Origin: Massilia sp. Root133
Lineage (GTDB): Bacteria > Pseudomonadota > Gammaproteobacteria > Burkholderiales > Burkholderiaceae_D
Assembly (NCBI RefSeq): GCF_001426525.1
Contig: NZ_LMEW01000015.1
Span: 27,072 to 91,071, forward strand
Length of the DNA stretch: 64,000 nt
Direction of reading: 5' to 3'
Part shown: positions 46,933 through 54,621 of the stretch, piece by piece
How the letters are laid out: each line of letters opens with the position of its first letter
Position numbering within the stretch: the stretch's first letter is position 1
The notes under the pieces: generated by a model
Database searches by the model: none
Seen by the model: the letters and a program-made list of their open reading frames with translations, nothing else
Told to the model about the DNA's origin: nothing
Program-made: the position numbers and the translations under genes

Positions 46933-47112
46933 ATGAACGACGACCAAATCAAAGGTAAAGCCAAGGATATCGGCGGCAAGATTCAGGAAGAAGTCGGCAA
47001 GGCTGTCGGCAGCAGCGAACAGCAGGCCAAGGGCCTGTCGAAGCAGGTCGAAGGCAAGGTGCAGGAAAAAGCCGGTGATCTGCGTGACGCGATCAACAAG
47101 GGCAACCGCTGA
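46933..47112 (+). CDS. CsbD family stress protein (copy 1)
   Basis: A 59-residue hydrophilic helical protein, MNDDQIKGKAKDIGGKIQEE... and ending AINKGNR, with the CsbD pattern of repeated GK.K.. and EQQ.KG motifs. In other bacteria CsbD is induced in the general stress response. AAGGAGG lies about 8 bp before the ATG. It is about 70% identical by eye to copy 2 at 48355. A terminator follows. Confidence 0.9.
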   Translation: MNDDQIKGKAKDIGGKIQEEVGKAVGSSEQQAKGLSKQVEGKVQEKAGDLRDAINKGNR

Positions 47113-47142
47113 TACCGGCGATCTGCTTACCTGACGTAGAAG

Positions 47143-47166
47143 CGGCCGCCTCGTGCGGCCGTTTTT
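47143..47166 (+). terminator. Terminator after CsbD copy 1
   Basis: CGGCCG pairs with CGGCCG over a 7-nt loop, followed by TTTTTA. It lies between convergent genes. Confidence 0.8.
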
Positions 47167-47169
47167 ACG

Positions 47170-48234
47170 TCAGCCCGTCGGCCGGTCGCCGAGGATGTCT
47201 TCCACGTACAGCTTGTCGACGAGCACCATCAACATGGCCGTCAACGGCGTCGCCAGCGCGATGCCCGCGAAACCGAACAGCGTGCCGAACACGAGTTGCA
47301 TGACGATGGTGAGCGCAGGCGGCATCTCGACCGCGCGCGCCTCGACGAGCGGCTGCAGCACATAGCCTTCGACCGTCTGGATGCCGAGGAACAGCAGCAC
47401 CGTGTACAGCGCCAGGTCGGGACTGATCGACAGCGCGATCAATACCGCCGGCACGCCCGCCATGATCGGGCCGATGTAGGGAATGAAGTCGAGCAGCCCG
47501 GCGATGATGCCGAGGATCAGTCCCAGCGGCACGCCCAGCAGCGTGAGCCCGCCGGCCGTTGCCGCGCCGACGATCAGCATCGACAGCGACTTGCCGATCA
47601 GCCAGCGCGCCAGCGTGTCGCCGATGTCGTCCATCACTTGCACGGCGCGCTCGCGCTTGCCCTGCGGTACGAGCTTCACGATGCCCTGCTTGTACTGGCG
47701 CGGCGACAGCGCGAAATAAATGCCGACGAATACAATGATAACGACGTTGCCGAGTGCGCCGAGCACGCCGCCGAAAAAGATGCCCGCATTCGGCACGAAC
47801 TGCTGCATCGATCCGATCAGTTGCTTGGCATCCGGCAGGTCGGCGGCGATGCGCGCGAGCAGCGGCTGGTTCTCCACCATCTGGCGCAGGCGCTGCAGCG
47901 ATTGCGGAATCTGCTGCGCCAGTTCGGTCGACTGCTCCGCGATCTGCGGCGCCATCGCCCACCCGCCGAGCCCGATGATGAGCAGCAGCGCCAGCACGAC
48001 GACGACGAGCGCGAGCTTGCGGTTCCAGCCGAAGCGCCGGCACAGGATCGCGCTCAGCTCGTACAACAGCACGGCGAACAGGACGCAGGCAAAGAGCAGC
48101 AGCAGCGCGTCGATGGCGAGCACGACGGCCGCGACGAGCGCGAGGAACAGCACCGCGATGCCGTCGACGAGGACGAAGCGGCGCATCAGTTTGTGCTGGG
48201 CCGGCTTGACGGCGGGGGAGGTGTCATTGTTCAT
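47170..48234 (-). CDS. AI-2E family transporter (permease)
   Basis: A 354-residue multi-pass inner-membrane protein of the YdiK/PerM/TqsA family, with about eight hydrophobic segments. The soluble central loop contains LPDAKQLIGSMQQFVPNAG. The family signatures LGIIAGLLDFIPYIGPIMAG and GIQTVEGYVLQPLVEARAVEMPPALTI lie in the C-terminal half. The substrate is unknown. It is the second member of this family in the window (the other is at 25990) and sits between two CsbD genes. Confidence 0.92.
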   Translation of the reverse strand: MNNDTSPAVKPAQHKLMRRFVLVDGIAVLFLALVAAVVLAIDALLLLFACVLFAVLLYELSAILCRRFGWNRKLALVVVVLALLLIIGLGGWAMAPQIAEQSTELAQQIPQSLQRLRQMVENQPLLARIAADLPDAKQLIGSMQQFVPNAGIFFGGVLGALGNVVIIVFVGIYFALSPRQYKQGIVKLVPQGKRERAVQVMDDIGDTLARWLIGKSLSMLIVGAATAGGLTLLGVPLGLILGIIAGLLDFIPYIGPIMAGVPAVLIALSISPDLALYTVLLFLGIQTVEGYVLQPLVEARAVEMPPALTIVMQLVFGTLFGFAGIALATPLTAMLMVLVDKLYVEDILGDRPTG

Positions 48235-48354
48235 GACAGAATGCTATCAGCGGCGCGACTGGACCGTCGCGCGCATGCAATGTGCGTGCGCTAACTGAGC
48301 AATACCGGGGCCGGCGCTACGATGGTGTCGAACTTTGAACGAAAGGAGAACACC

Positions 48355-48534
48355 ATGAATTCGGACCAGATCAACGGCAAACTGCAAGACATCGGCGGCA
48401 AGATCCAGGAGGAGGCCGGCAAGATCGTCGGCAGCGCCGAGCAGCAGGTGAAAGGCTTGCAGAACCAGGTCGAAGGCAAGACCCAGGAAAAGCTGGGCGA
48501 CCTGAAGGAAAAAATCCACGACGCCACCAAATAA
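48355..48534 (+). CDS. CsbD family stress protein (copy 2)
   Basis: 59 residues, MNSDQINGKLQDIGGKIQEE... and ending KIHDATK. AAGGAG lies 7 bp before the ATG, so the longer frame from 48322 is rejected. It is paralogous to copy 1, 1.4 kb upstream, and has its own terminator. Confidence 0.92.
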   Translation: MNSDQINGKLQDIGGKIQEEAGKIVGSAEQQVKGLQNQVEGKTQEKLGDLKEKIHDATK

Positions 48535-48546
48535 GCTGGCGCCAGG

Positions 48547-48579
48547 AAAAATCGGCCGCACGTTGCGGCCGATTTTTTT
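48547..48579 (+). terminator. Bidirectional terminator after CsbD copy 2
   Basis: AAAATCGGCCGC pairs with GCGGCCGATTTT over a 5-nt loop, with T-runs on both sides. It serves the convergent CsbD and peptidase genes. Confidence 0.92.
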
Positions 48580-48594
48580 ATTGGGAAACGAATC

Positions 48595-50814
48595 TTACTT
48601 CGGCGCGGTCCCGCCCAGGTGCTTCTTGAAGAACGCCTCGATCAGGCCATACACGTGCCGCTGTCCCGCGCGCGACGAAATGCCGTGCTTGGCACCCGGA
48701 TACGTCATCAGCTCGAAGCGCACGTTGCGGTTGACGAGCGCGTCGATCAGGCGCGTCGAGTTCGTGAACAGCACGTTGTCGTCGGCCATGCCGTGCACCA
48801 GCAGCAGCGGCGACTTCAGGCCGTCCAGGTGCGCGAACACGCCGCTGCGTTCATAGGCGGCCGGATCCGACTGCGGCGTCGCGCCCACGAACTGCTCCGT
48901 GTAGTGCGTGTCGTACAGGGCCCAGTCCGTCACGGGCGCCACCGACACGCCCATCGCGATCTTGTCCGAGCCGGCCTCCAGCAGGCGCAGGGTCATGAAG
49001 CCGCCATAGCTCCAGCCGAACACGCCCACGCGCTTCGGATCGACGAAGCTCTGTTGCGCCAGCCAGTCGATGCCCGTCAGCTGGTCCTCGACTTCATGCG
49101 CGCCGAGGTTACCGTAGATGACGTCGGTGAACGCGCGCTCGCGGCGCGACGAACCGCGGTTGTCCAGCACGAACACGACGAAGCCCTGCTGCGCCATGTA
49201 CTGGTTGAACAGATTGCCCCACTGGCGCGTGACGCGCTGCGAATGCGGGCCGCCGTACGTGAACAGGAAGACCGGATAGCGCTTCGCGGCGTCGAAGTTC
49301 GCCGGCTTGATCATCGAGTAGTACAGCGTCTGACCGTCGTGCGCCTTGATGCTGCCGTATTCCGTCGGCAGGTGGTCCTTCGCGTAGTTCGCGTACGGGT
49401 GCTGGGCGTTCAACTCGTTGTGTTCGAGCCACTCGACCATGCTGCCGTCCGCGCGGCGGATCGACACTTGCGGCGGCGTGTTCGGATCGGAGAACGTGTC
49501 CACGAAAATCTTGCCGTTGCGGGCGAACACGTCCTCGTGCCAGCCGTCCTGCTTCGTCAGCCGGACCGGCTTGTTCGCGTTGCTGCCGTCGAGGTTCAGC
49601 ACGTACGTCTGCTTGTCGATGACGGCGTCCTTGTTCGACGCGATATAGACCTTGCCGGCCTGCTCGTCGACGGCGAGGATGTTGTCGACGCCCCATTCGC
49701 CGCTGGAGATCGGGTGCAGCAGCTTGCCCGACAGGTCGTACAGGTACAGGTGCTTGCGGCCGCTGCGCTCGGAGGCCCAGATGAACGCCTTCTGGCGGCC
49801 GAGGAAGCGCAGGTCGTCGTGGATGCTGACCCAGGTTTTCGACGTTTCCGTCAGCAGCGGGCGCTGGGCCAGCGTGGCCGCATCGACGGCGACGAGATCG
49901 AGACGCTTCTGGTCGCGCGACTGGCGCTGGTAGACGAAGGTCCTGGCATCCGCGCTCCAGTCCGCGCGCACGAGGTAGATGTCCTTCTCGGGACCGAGGT
50001 CGACCTTCTTCTGCGCGCCCGTCGCCGGGTTCACGATCATCAGGTCGATCTCGACGTTCTTCGCACCGGCGGCGGGGTAGCGCTGGTCGATGACTTCCGT
50101 GCGGTCCGCGAAGATCTCGAAGCGGCGCGCGACGGGCACCTGCGCCTCGTCGTAGCGGCGGTAGGCGATGGCGGAATCGTCCGGGGCCCAGTAATAGCCC
50201 GTGTGCTGGTCCATTTCTTCCTGCGCGACGAATTCCGCTTCGCCGTTGTGCACGGTGTCCTTGCCGTCCGTCGTCAGCTGGCGCTCCTGGCCCGTCGCCA
50301 GGTCGATGACGAACAGGTTCTGGTCGCGCACGTACGACACGTAACGGCCCTTCGGCGAAATCTTCGGATCGCCGACATTGCCCGATGCCACCTTGCGCGC
50401 GGCTTCCGGCCGGTTCACGTCGACGAGGTACAGGTCGCCCGCGATCGGCACGAGCAGCTGCTTGCCGTCAGGCGACCAGCTATAGCTCAGGATGCCGGAC
50501 AGGCTGGCCGTGCGGGCGCGCTCGCGCCTTGCCTTCTCTTCCAGCGACAGGTTCTCGTTCGGGACCAATTGCTTGGAGTCGACCAGGCGGTGCGTGGTCT
50601 TGTCCTTCATGTTGAATTCCCACAGGTCCAGCTGGAACTGGTTGTCGGTGCGGCCGCGCAGGAAGGTCACGCGTTCGCCGTCGGGCGAGACGCGCAGGCT
50701 GCGGACGCCTGGACCGGCCAACGCCGGGTCGGCGTGGATACGGTCCAGCGTCAGCCGTTCCGCCGATGCGGGAACGGCCGACAATGCGGCTAAAAGGCAG
50801 AGAAGAAGGCGCAT
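48595..50814 (-). CDS. S9 family peptidase, dipeptidyl-peptidase IV type
   Basis: A 739-residue exported serine peptidase. A signal peptide (MRLLLCLLAALSAVPASA) leads to the beta-propeller DPPIV_N domain (residues ~60-470; includes VAQEEMDQHTGYYWAPDDSAIAY, whose Glu pair binds the substrate N-terminus). The alpha/beta-hydrolase domain follows, with GWSYGG near residue 600, the catalytic Asp in HGMADDNV and the His in YPGAKHGI. It should release X-Pro or X-Ala dipeptides in the periplasm. A single-gene unit; its start is separated from the next gene by an intergenic segment holding an sRNA candidate and a MITE. Confidence 0.95.
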   Translation of the reverse strand: MRLLLCLLAALSAVPASAERLTLDRIHADPALAGPGVRSLRVSPDGERVTFLRGRTDNQFQLDLWEFNMKDKTTHRLVDSKQLVPNENLSLEEKARRERARTASLSGILSYSWSPDGKQLLVPIAGDLYLVDVNRPEAARKVASGNVGDPKISPKGRYVSYVRDQNLFVIDLATGQERQLTTDGKDTVHNGEAEFVAQEEMDQHTGYYWAPDDSAIAYRRYDEAQVPVARRFEIFADRTEVIDQRYPAAGAKNVEIDLMIVNPATGAQKKVDLGPEKDIYLVRADWSADARTFVYQRQSRDQKRLDLVAVDAATLAQRPLLTETSKTWVSIHDDLRFLGRQKAFIWASERSGRKHLYLYDLSGKLLHPISSGEWGVDNILAVDEQAGKVYIASNKDAVIDKQTYVLNLDGSNANKPVRLTKQDGWHEDVFARNGKIFVDTFSDPNTPPQVSIRRADGSMVEWLEHNELNAQHPYANYAKDHLPTEYGSIKAHDGQTLYYSMIKPANFDAAKRYPVFLFTYGGPHSQRVTRQWGNLFNQYMAQQGFVVFVLDNRGSSRRERAFTDVIYGNLGAHEVEDQLTGIDWLAQQSFVDPKRVGVFGWSYGGFMTLRLLEAGSDKIAMGVSVAPVTDWALYDTHYTEQFVGATPQSDPAAYERSGVFAHLDGLKSPLLLVHGMADDNVLFTNSTRLIDALVNRNVRFELMTYPGAKHGISSRAGQRHVYGLIEAFFKKHLGGTAPK

Positions 50815-50958
50815 GGAGGGTTTGGGTAAAGTTTAAAAAATTATTCGTGTGCAACGGCGGAACGATACCAGAGTCGTCCCGTAAAAGCTGTAAAGACGGC
50901 GGGCGGGAAGGGGCGCAATGATGGACGAACTGTAATGTTTACATCTGCTGCGATGCAC

Positions 50959-51052
50959 TATGATCATTTCGTCGGCACCCCAATGCCGACAATAGGATGA
51001 AACTCTCTCCTAGGGTTACGCCGATGGATTCCCCGTCCATCGGCTTTTTTTT
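50959..51052 (+). ncRNA. Candidate small RNA or orphan leader RNA
   Basis: In the 398-bp gap 50815-51212, TATGAT (50959-50964) may be a -10 box (TTTACA lies 15 bp upstream). About seven bases later, GTCGGC (50971-50976) pairs with GCCGAC (50985-50990). Then comes an AGGA..TCCT hairpin (about 50993-51010) and CTAGGGTTACG, then a terminator. No open frame is present on this strand for at least a kilobase downstream, which favours a stand-alone RNA of roughly 80 nt. Confidence 0.5.
51020..51052 (+). terminator. Rho-independent terminator of the small RNA
   Basis: GCCGATGG (51020-51027) pairs perfectly with CCATCGGC (51037-51044), followed by eight T. Confidence 0.92.
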
Positions 51053-51056
51053 GCCT

Positions 51057-51215
51057 TAAATTCGGGGTCGGAGCACATTTTCGATCAATGTGTCGCCGGA
51101 CAAAATCGCTGCGAGGACACCCGGCGCTTGCAACAGGAATTGCAAGCGGGCCCGGGCCACCATTAAAGCTTGCTTCAAGGATTGTGCGCAAAAAAGTGCT
51201 CTGACCCCGAATTTA
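51057..51215. mobile_element. 159-bp MITE with 25-bp terminal inverted repeats
   Basis: The left end (51057-51081) and right end (51191-51215) are inverted repeats matching at 23 of 25 positions; their shared core is TAAATTCGGGGTC. The interior is noncoding and holds a 9-bp perfect hairpin, CGCTTGCAA/TTGCAAGCG (51125-51148). No transposase is present, so it would have to be mobilised in trans. The last three bases supply the TAA stop of the MATE gene. Confidence 0.8.
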
Positions 51216-52619
51216 TGCGTGGTCGCGGATGCGCAGCTTGGAGAGTTGATTCAGCGACCACGCCAGCAGCACGGCGGCCACGGTCAGGCCCAGCACGAGG
51301 CCGATCCAGAAGCCGGTGGCGGCCATCGGCTTGTCCGGCGACCACGGGAACCAGTCCGGCGCGAGGCCCAGGATCCAGCCGACGGGCAAGGCCACGCCCC
51401 AGAACGCGATCATCTGGATCACCATCGGCGAGCGCGTCACCTTGTAGCCGCGGATGGCCGAAGCGGCCGCGACCTGCGTGGAATCGGACAGCTGGAACAG
51501 CGCGGCGAACAGCAGCAGCATCACGCACGTGGCCTGGACGGCCGCGTCGGACGTGTACATGGCCGAGATCTGCCACCGGAAGAGGGCGATGCCGATCGCG
51601 GACAACAGGCCGAACGCGATGCACATGCCCGTGCCCACCCACGCGACGAAGCGCGCACGTACCGGATTGCCTTCGCCCATCGCCTGGCCGACGCGGGTGA
51701 GCGCGCCGATGCCGAAGCTCAGCGGCACCATGAACACGAGCGACACGAAGTTCAGCGCGATCTGGTGCGCCGACACCTCGATCACGCCGAAGCGCGCCAC
51801 GAGCAGGCTGATGATGCCGAACGCGCTGACCTCCGCGAAGTGCGTGACGCCGATCGGCAGGCCCAGGCGCAGCATGCTGCCGATCTCTTTCCAGTTCGGA
51901 CCTTCCCAGTGCGTGAACGGATATGTCTGGCGGTAGGCGCTGGACAACTTGATCCACACGACCATCGCGCCCAGCATCAGCCACATGCCGCTGGCCGTGG
52001 ACACGGCACAGCCCAGCGCGCCCAGTTTCGGCAGGCCGAATTCGCCGAAGATGAACAGCCAGTTCATGCCGATGTTGTACAGGAGGCCGCAGAGCGCGAT
52101 GATCATGATCGGCTTGGTCTGGTTGATGCTCGTCGTATAGCCGTACAGCGCGCGGTAGCAGGCGAACGCGGGCATGCCGAGGCTGATGATGTGCAGGAAT
52201 GCCGACGCGCGGTCCGCGACGGACTGGTCCAGGCCGATGTGGTCGAACACGAGCGTGCACAGGTTCGCCGCGAGACAGCCTGCGACGCCGACGCCGAGAC
52301 CCATCCACAGCGATTCGCGCACGGAGTGGGAAATGCGGTCGAAGCGGGCGGCGCCCATCTCGTGCGAGACGACCGAGTTCACGGCCATCATGATGCCCAT
52401 GACGGTGACGAGGATGATCGACCACACGGACGTGCCGAGCGACACGGCGGCGAGCTCTTCGGCGCTGACGTGGCCCGTCATGGCGACGTCCGCCACGCCC
52501 ATGCCGACGGTCGCGAGCTGGCCCACGAGCATGGGCCACGAAAGCCGCCACAAGGTGGCGATCTCGGCGCGGACGGGATGCGGCGCAAGGGCGCCGGTGC
52601 TGGACAGGTTGGACGTCAT
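51213..52619 (-). CDS. MATE family efflux transporter (NorM-like)
   Basis: A 468-residue multidrug/sodium or proton antiporter with 12 hydrophobic segments. It opens with a hydrophilic head, then EIATLWRLSWPMLVGQLATVGMGVADVAMTGHVSAEELAAVSLG, the classic MATE TM1-TM2. The second repeat includes GLPIGVTHFAEVSAFGIISLLVARFG. The C-terminus is QLSKLRIRDHA, with the stop codon formed by the MITE end, so the ancestral tail may have been altered. A single-gene unit. Confidence 0.93.
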   Translation of the reverse strand: MTSNLSSTGALAPHPVRAEIATLWRLSWPMLVGQLATVGMGVADVAMTGHVSAEELAAVSLGTSVWSIILVTVMGIMMAVNSVVSHEMGAARFDRISHSVRESLWMGLGVGVAGCLAANLCTLVFDHIGLDQSVADRASAFLHIISLGMPAFACYRALYGYTTSINQTKPIMIIALCGLLYNIGMNWLFIFGEFGLPKLGALGCAVSTASGMWLMLGAMVVWIKLSSAYRQTYPFTHWEGPNWKEIGSMLRLGLPIGVTHFAEVSAFGIISLLVARFGVIEVSAHQIALNFVSLVFMVPLSFGIGALTRVGQAMGEGNPVRARFVAWVGTGMCIAFGLLSAIGIALFRWQISAMYTSDAAVQATCVMLLLFAALFQLSDSTQVAAASAIRGYKVTRSPMVIQMIAFWGVALPVGWILGLAPDWFPWSPDKPMAATGFWIGLVLGLTVAAVLLAWSLNQLSKLRIRDHA

Positions 52620-52699
52620 CGATCGGTTTGCTGGGGAAACCGATCATTTTACTGAGGAATCGACAAGCTTGTGTGACGGAACGACCCGTCCGCCAACCC

Positions 52700-52823
52700 G
52701 TCGTTCCCGCGAAAGCGGGAACCTATACTGGACAACAGAATTGGGTACGTCGGAAGTGACGCCGATGTGATAGTCAACGGACTTCGAAAACTCACCATGG
52801 GTTCCCGCGTGCGCGGGAACGAC
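52700..52823. repeat. REP-like inverted hairpin pair
   Basis: GTCGTTCCCGCG-AAA-GCGGGAACC (52700-52723) and GGTTCCCGCG-TG-CGCGGGAACGAC (about 52799-52822) face each other across about 75 bp. It lies between the MATE start and the cytochrome stop. Third copy of this family in the window. Confidence 0.75.
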
Positions 52824-52828
52824 GGCCT

Positions 52829-53734
52829 CTACCGCTGCGCCAGGGCCGTCCCCGGCACCGATTTCAGGTAGGCATACAACGCCCGCAGGTCCGTCTCGTT
52901 CATCTGCCGGAACGACCCGAACGGCATCACGGGACTGATCGCGCTGCCGTCCGGCCGGTGGCCCGTCCGCAGCATGGCCATGAACGCGTCCGCCGTCGGA
53001 TAGCGATTCATCGCGCTGCCCTTGCCGGGCACCAGCCGCGCGGCCGGCGGCCAGGACGGCGGGGCACCGGGGACGCGGCCGCCGGCCAGGTCCGCGCCGT
53101 GGCAGCCTGTACACGTCGCGGCGACATACGCGCCATACGCCGGCGTGACGGCGGCCGGCATGGCCTGCGGCGGCGCCAGCGCGTGGTCGATCTTTTCGGA
53201 CGCATCCTTGATCACGCCGAACGCGTACAACGCCTTCACGGGCACCGGCACGTCGATGACGGCCTTCGCGCCGGACACGGGCCGCATTTGCTCGAGGTAC
53301 GCGACGAGGGCGGCCATGTCTTCGTCGCTGAGGCGGCTGTAATCCTCGCTGGGCATGATCATGACGGGATTGCCGTTCGGCTTGACGCCGTGGCGCACGG
53401 TACGCACCCAGTCGATCACGCGGTAACGCGCCGTGGTGCCGTTCGGGCCCGCCGTGATGTTGGGGGCGACGACGAGCATGCCGCCGTCGCGCACGACCGT
53501 CCTGCCGGCGCCGTCCGCGCCATGGCACTCGGCGCAGCCGCGCGTGTTGTACAGGTAGCGGCCGTGGTCGACGCGGGCGACGTCGGGCACGATGTCGAGC
53601 GGACGCACGTCGAGCGCGATGCTGCGCGCCATCTTGCGTTCTCCCAGCACCTTGCCGACGCCGGCCGTGGCGACCCCCAGCAGGGCGAGTGCCGCCAATG
53701 CGATGCTCGTGCGCTTGACCCATTTGCTCACCAT
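52829..53734 (-). CDS. Diheme c-type cytochrome
   Basis: 301 residues. An N-terminal membrane/signal helix (TSIALAALALLGVATAGVG) is followed by two class I cytochrome c domains. Heme-binding CAECH lies near residue 67 and CTGCH near 205. Sixth-ligand Met candidates lie in VMIMPSEDYSRLSDEDMAALVAYL and VMPFGSFRQMNETDLRALYAYLKS. It is probably a membrane-anchored periplasmic electron carrier, as in alcohol-dehydrogenase or oxidase-linked cytochromes; no partner is adjacent. AAGGAGG lies 5 bp before the ATG. Confidence 0.93.
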   Translation of the reverse strand: MVSKWVKRTSIALAALALLGVATAGVGKVLGERKMARSIALDVRPLDIVPDVARVDHGRYLYNTRGCAECHGADGAGRTVVRDGGMLVVAPNITAGPNGTTARYRVIDWVRTVRHGVKPNGNPVMIMPSEDYSRLSDEDMAALVAYLEQMRPVSGAKAVIDVPVPVKALYAFGVIKDASEKIDHALAPPQAMPAAVTPAYGAYVAATCTGCHGADLAGGRVPGAPPSWPPAARLVPGKGSAMNRYPTADAFMAMLRTGHRPDGSAISPVMPFGSFRQMNETDLRALYAYLKSVPGTALAQR

Positions 53735-53864
53735 GACTCCCTCCTTGTTGGACGAACGGCAACACTAGGAATCTAGCACTGCCGTTCATGGCCGGATACT
53801 GGTTGAAATGCTAATGACGGCCAAGGAGGCTTGATGAGGCATGCATCAAGCGTGCGGCATTGAT

Positions 53865-53985
53865 TTATCGGGTGGTGAAGCTGGTGAGCCACTGCAGGTT
53901 GGCGTCCTTGCTCCAGTTCGCCGTGCCGTTGTTCCAGGGGCCGTCCAGGCTGTTCCGGCTGCCGAAGGAGCCGCCAGATGCGCGC
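53865..53985 (-). pseudogene. Fragment of a protein 3' end
   Basis: On the minus strand about 38 codons read GGSFGSRNSLDGPWNNG...WLTSFTTR and then a stop (53865-53867). The string looks like real secreted-protein sequence (Trp/Asn/Gly-rich) but has no start. It is cut off at about 53985, where base composition drops sharply. It is probably the remnant of a gene truncated by an insertion or deletion. The family was not identified. The rest of the gap 53735-54096 shows nothing further. Confidence 0.35.
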
Positions 53986-54096
53986 ACACAAATTTTACAT
54001 TTGTGACAATGTGATAGGAAACAAGCAGTAAGCGGCGATTAAAATAAATTACCGAGGGGGAGGACTTTCAGACCCGAACACTTTAAATTTCGCTCG

Positions 54097-54498
54097 ATGA
54101 AAATTATCAGATATATTTTCCCGCTGCTGATTTCTGCATGTGCTATTGATCCGGCTGCAACCAACGATTACACCGGACTCGGTAATAGTGAGGTCGCGAT
54201 ACAACTAAAACACTCGCTTTTTTTGGGTGAGGTGGCCGTAGATCATACGATTGGCAATCTGGTCAATTCTCCTCGAGTCGTGAATCAAGTCGACCGCCGC
54301 AAAGCCTTGGAGGCACTCGGTTTTATTTGCCCGCCCGAGACCGATACACCGTGTTCCTACGACGGAAGTGCAAAATCGATCATCGTGAGCGCGGATCGAA
54401 AAGACACGACAAGATTCGTCACTAGAGTGCATATTCAGGCACTGTTGAGCAATCGTGTGGTTAAGGTAGAGAGCCACATTTCAAAAACTGATTTTTAA
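54097..54498 (+). CDS. Hypothetical lipoprotein, AT-rich, probably acquired
   Basis: 133 residues, opening MKIIRYIFPLLISACAIDP, with a short signal and a lipobox-like LISAC (Cys 15). The mature part has two further Cys (FICPPETDTPCSY) and a beta-rich end (TRFVTRVHIQALLSNRVVKVESHI). No family is recognised. Codon use is strikingly unlike its neighbours, with many A/T-ending codons (AAA, ATT, GAT) in a genome of mostly G/C-ending codons. This marks recent transfer. No clear Shine-Dalgarno. Confidence 0.6.
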   Translation: MKIIRYIFPLLISACAIDPAATNDYTGLGNSEVAIQLKHSLFLGEVAVDHTIGNLVNSPRVVNQVDRRKALEALGFICPPETDTPCSYDGSAKSIIVSADRKDTTRFVTRVHIQALLSNRVVKVESHISKTDF

Positions 54499-54621
54499 GG
54501 GAGGCATGCCGGATACTGAGCTTCATGTCATGCCGCGGCAAGACGATGAGTAGTTGAAAAGCAAGCCTCCCGCCACAACTTACGGGACATTCAACTATCC
54601 AACCGATCCAGGAGCAAGCTC

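Noticed and set aside
50990..51030. GEMM (c-di-GMP) or ykkC riboswitch
   Set aside because: Only a 10-13 nt stretch (CTAGGGTTACG..GATGG) resembles pieces of those classes. The rest of the aptamer is missing and no gene follows on that strand.
53773..53991. 72-codon minus-strand frame starting MCARIW
   Set aside because: It is in a different frame from the recognisable fragment ending WLTSFTTR, has no ribosome-binding site, and crosses the composition breakpoint.
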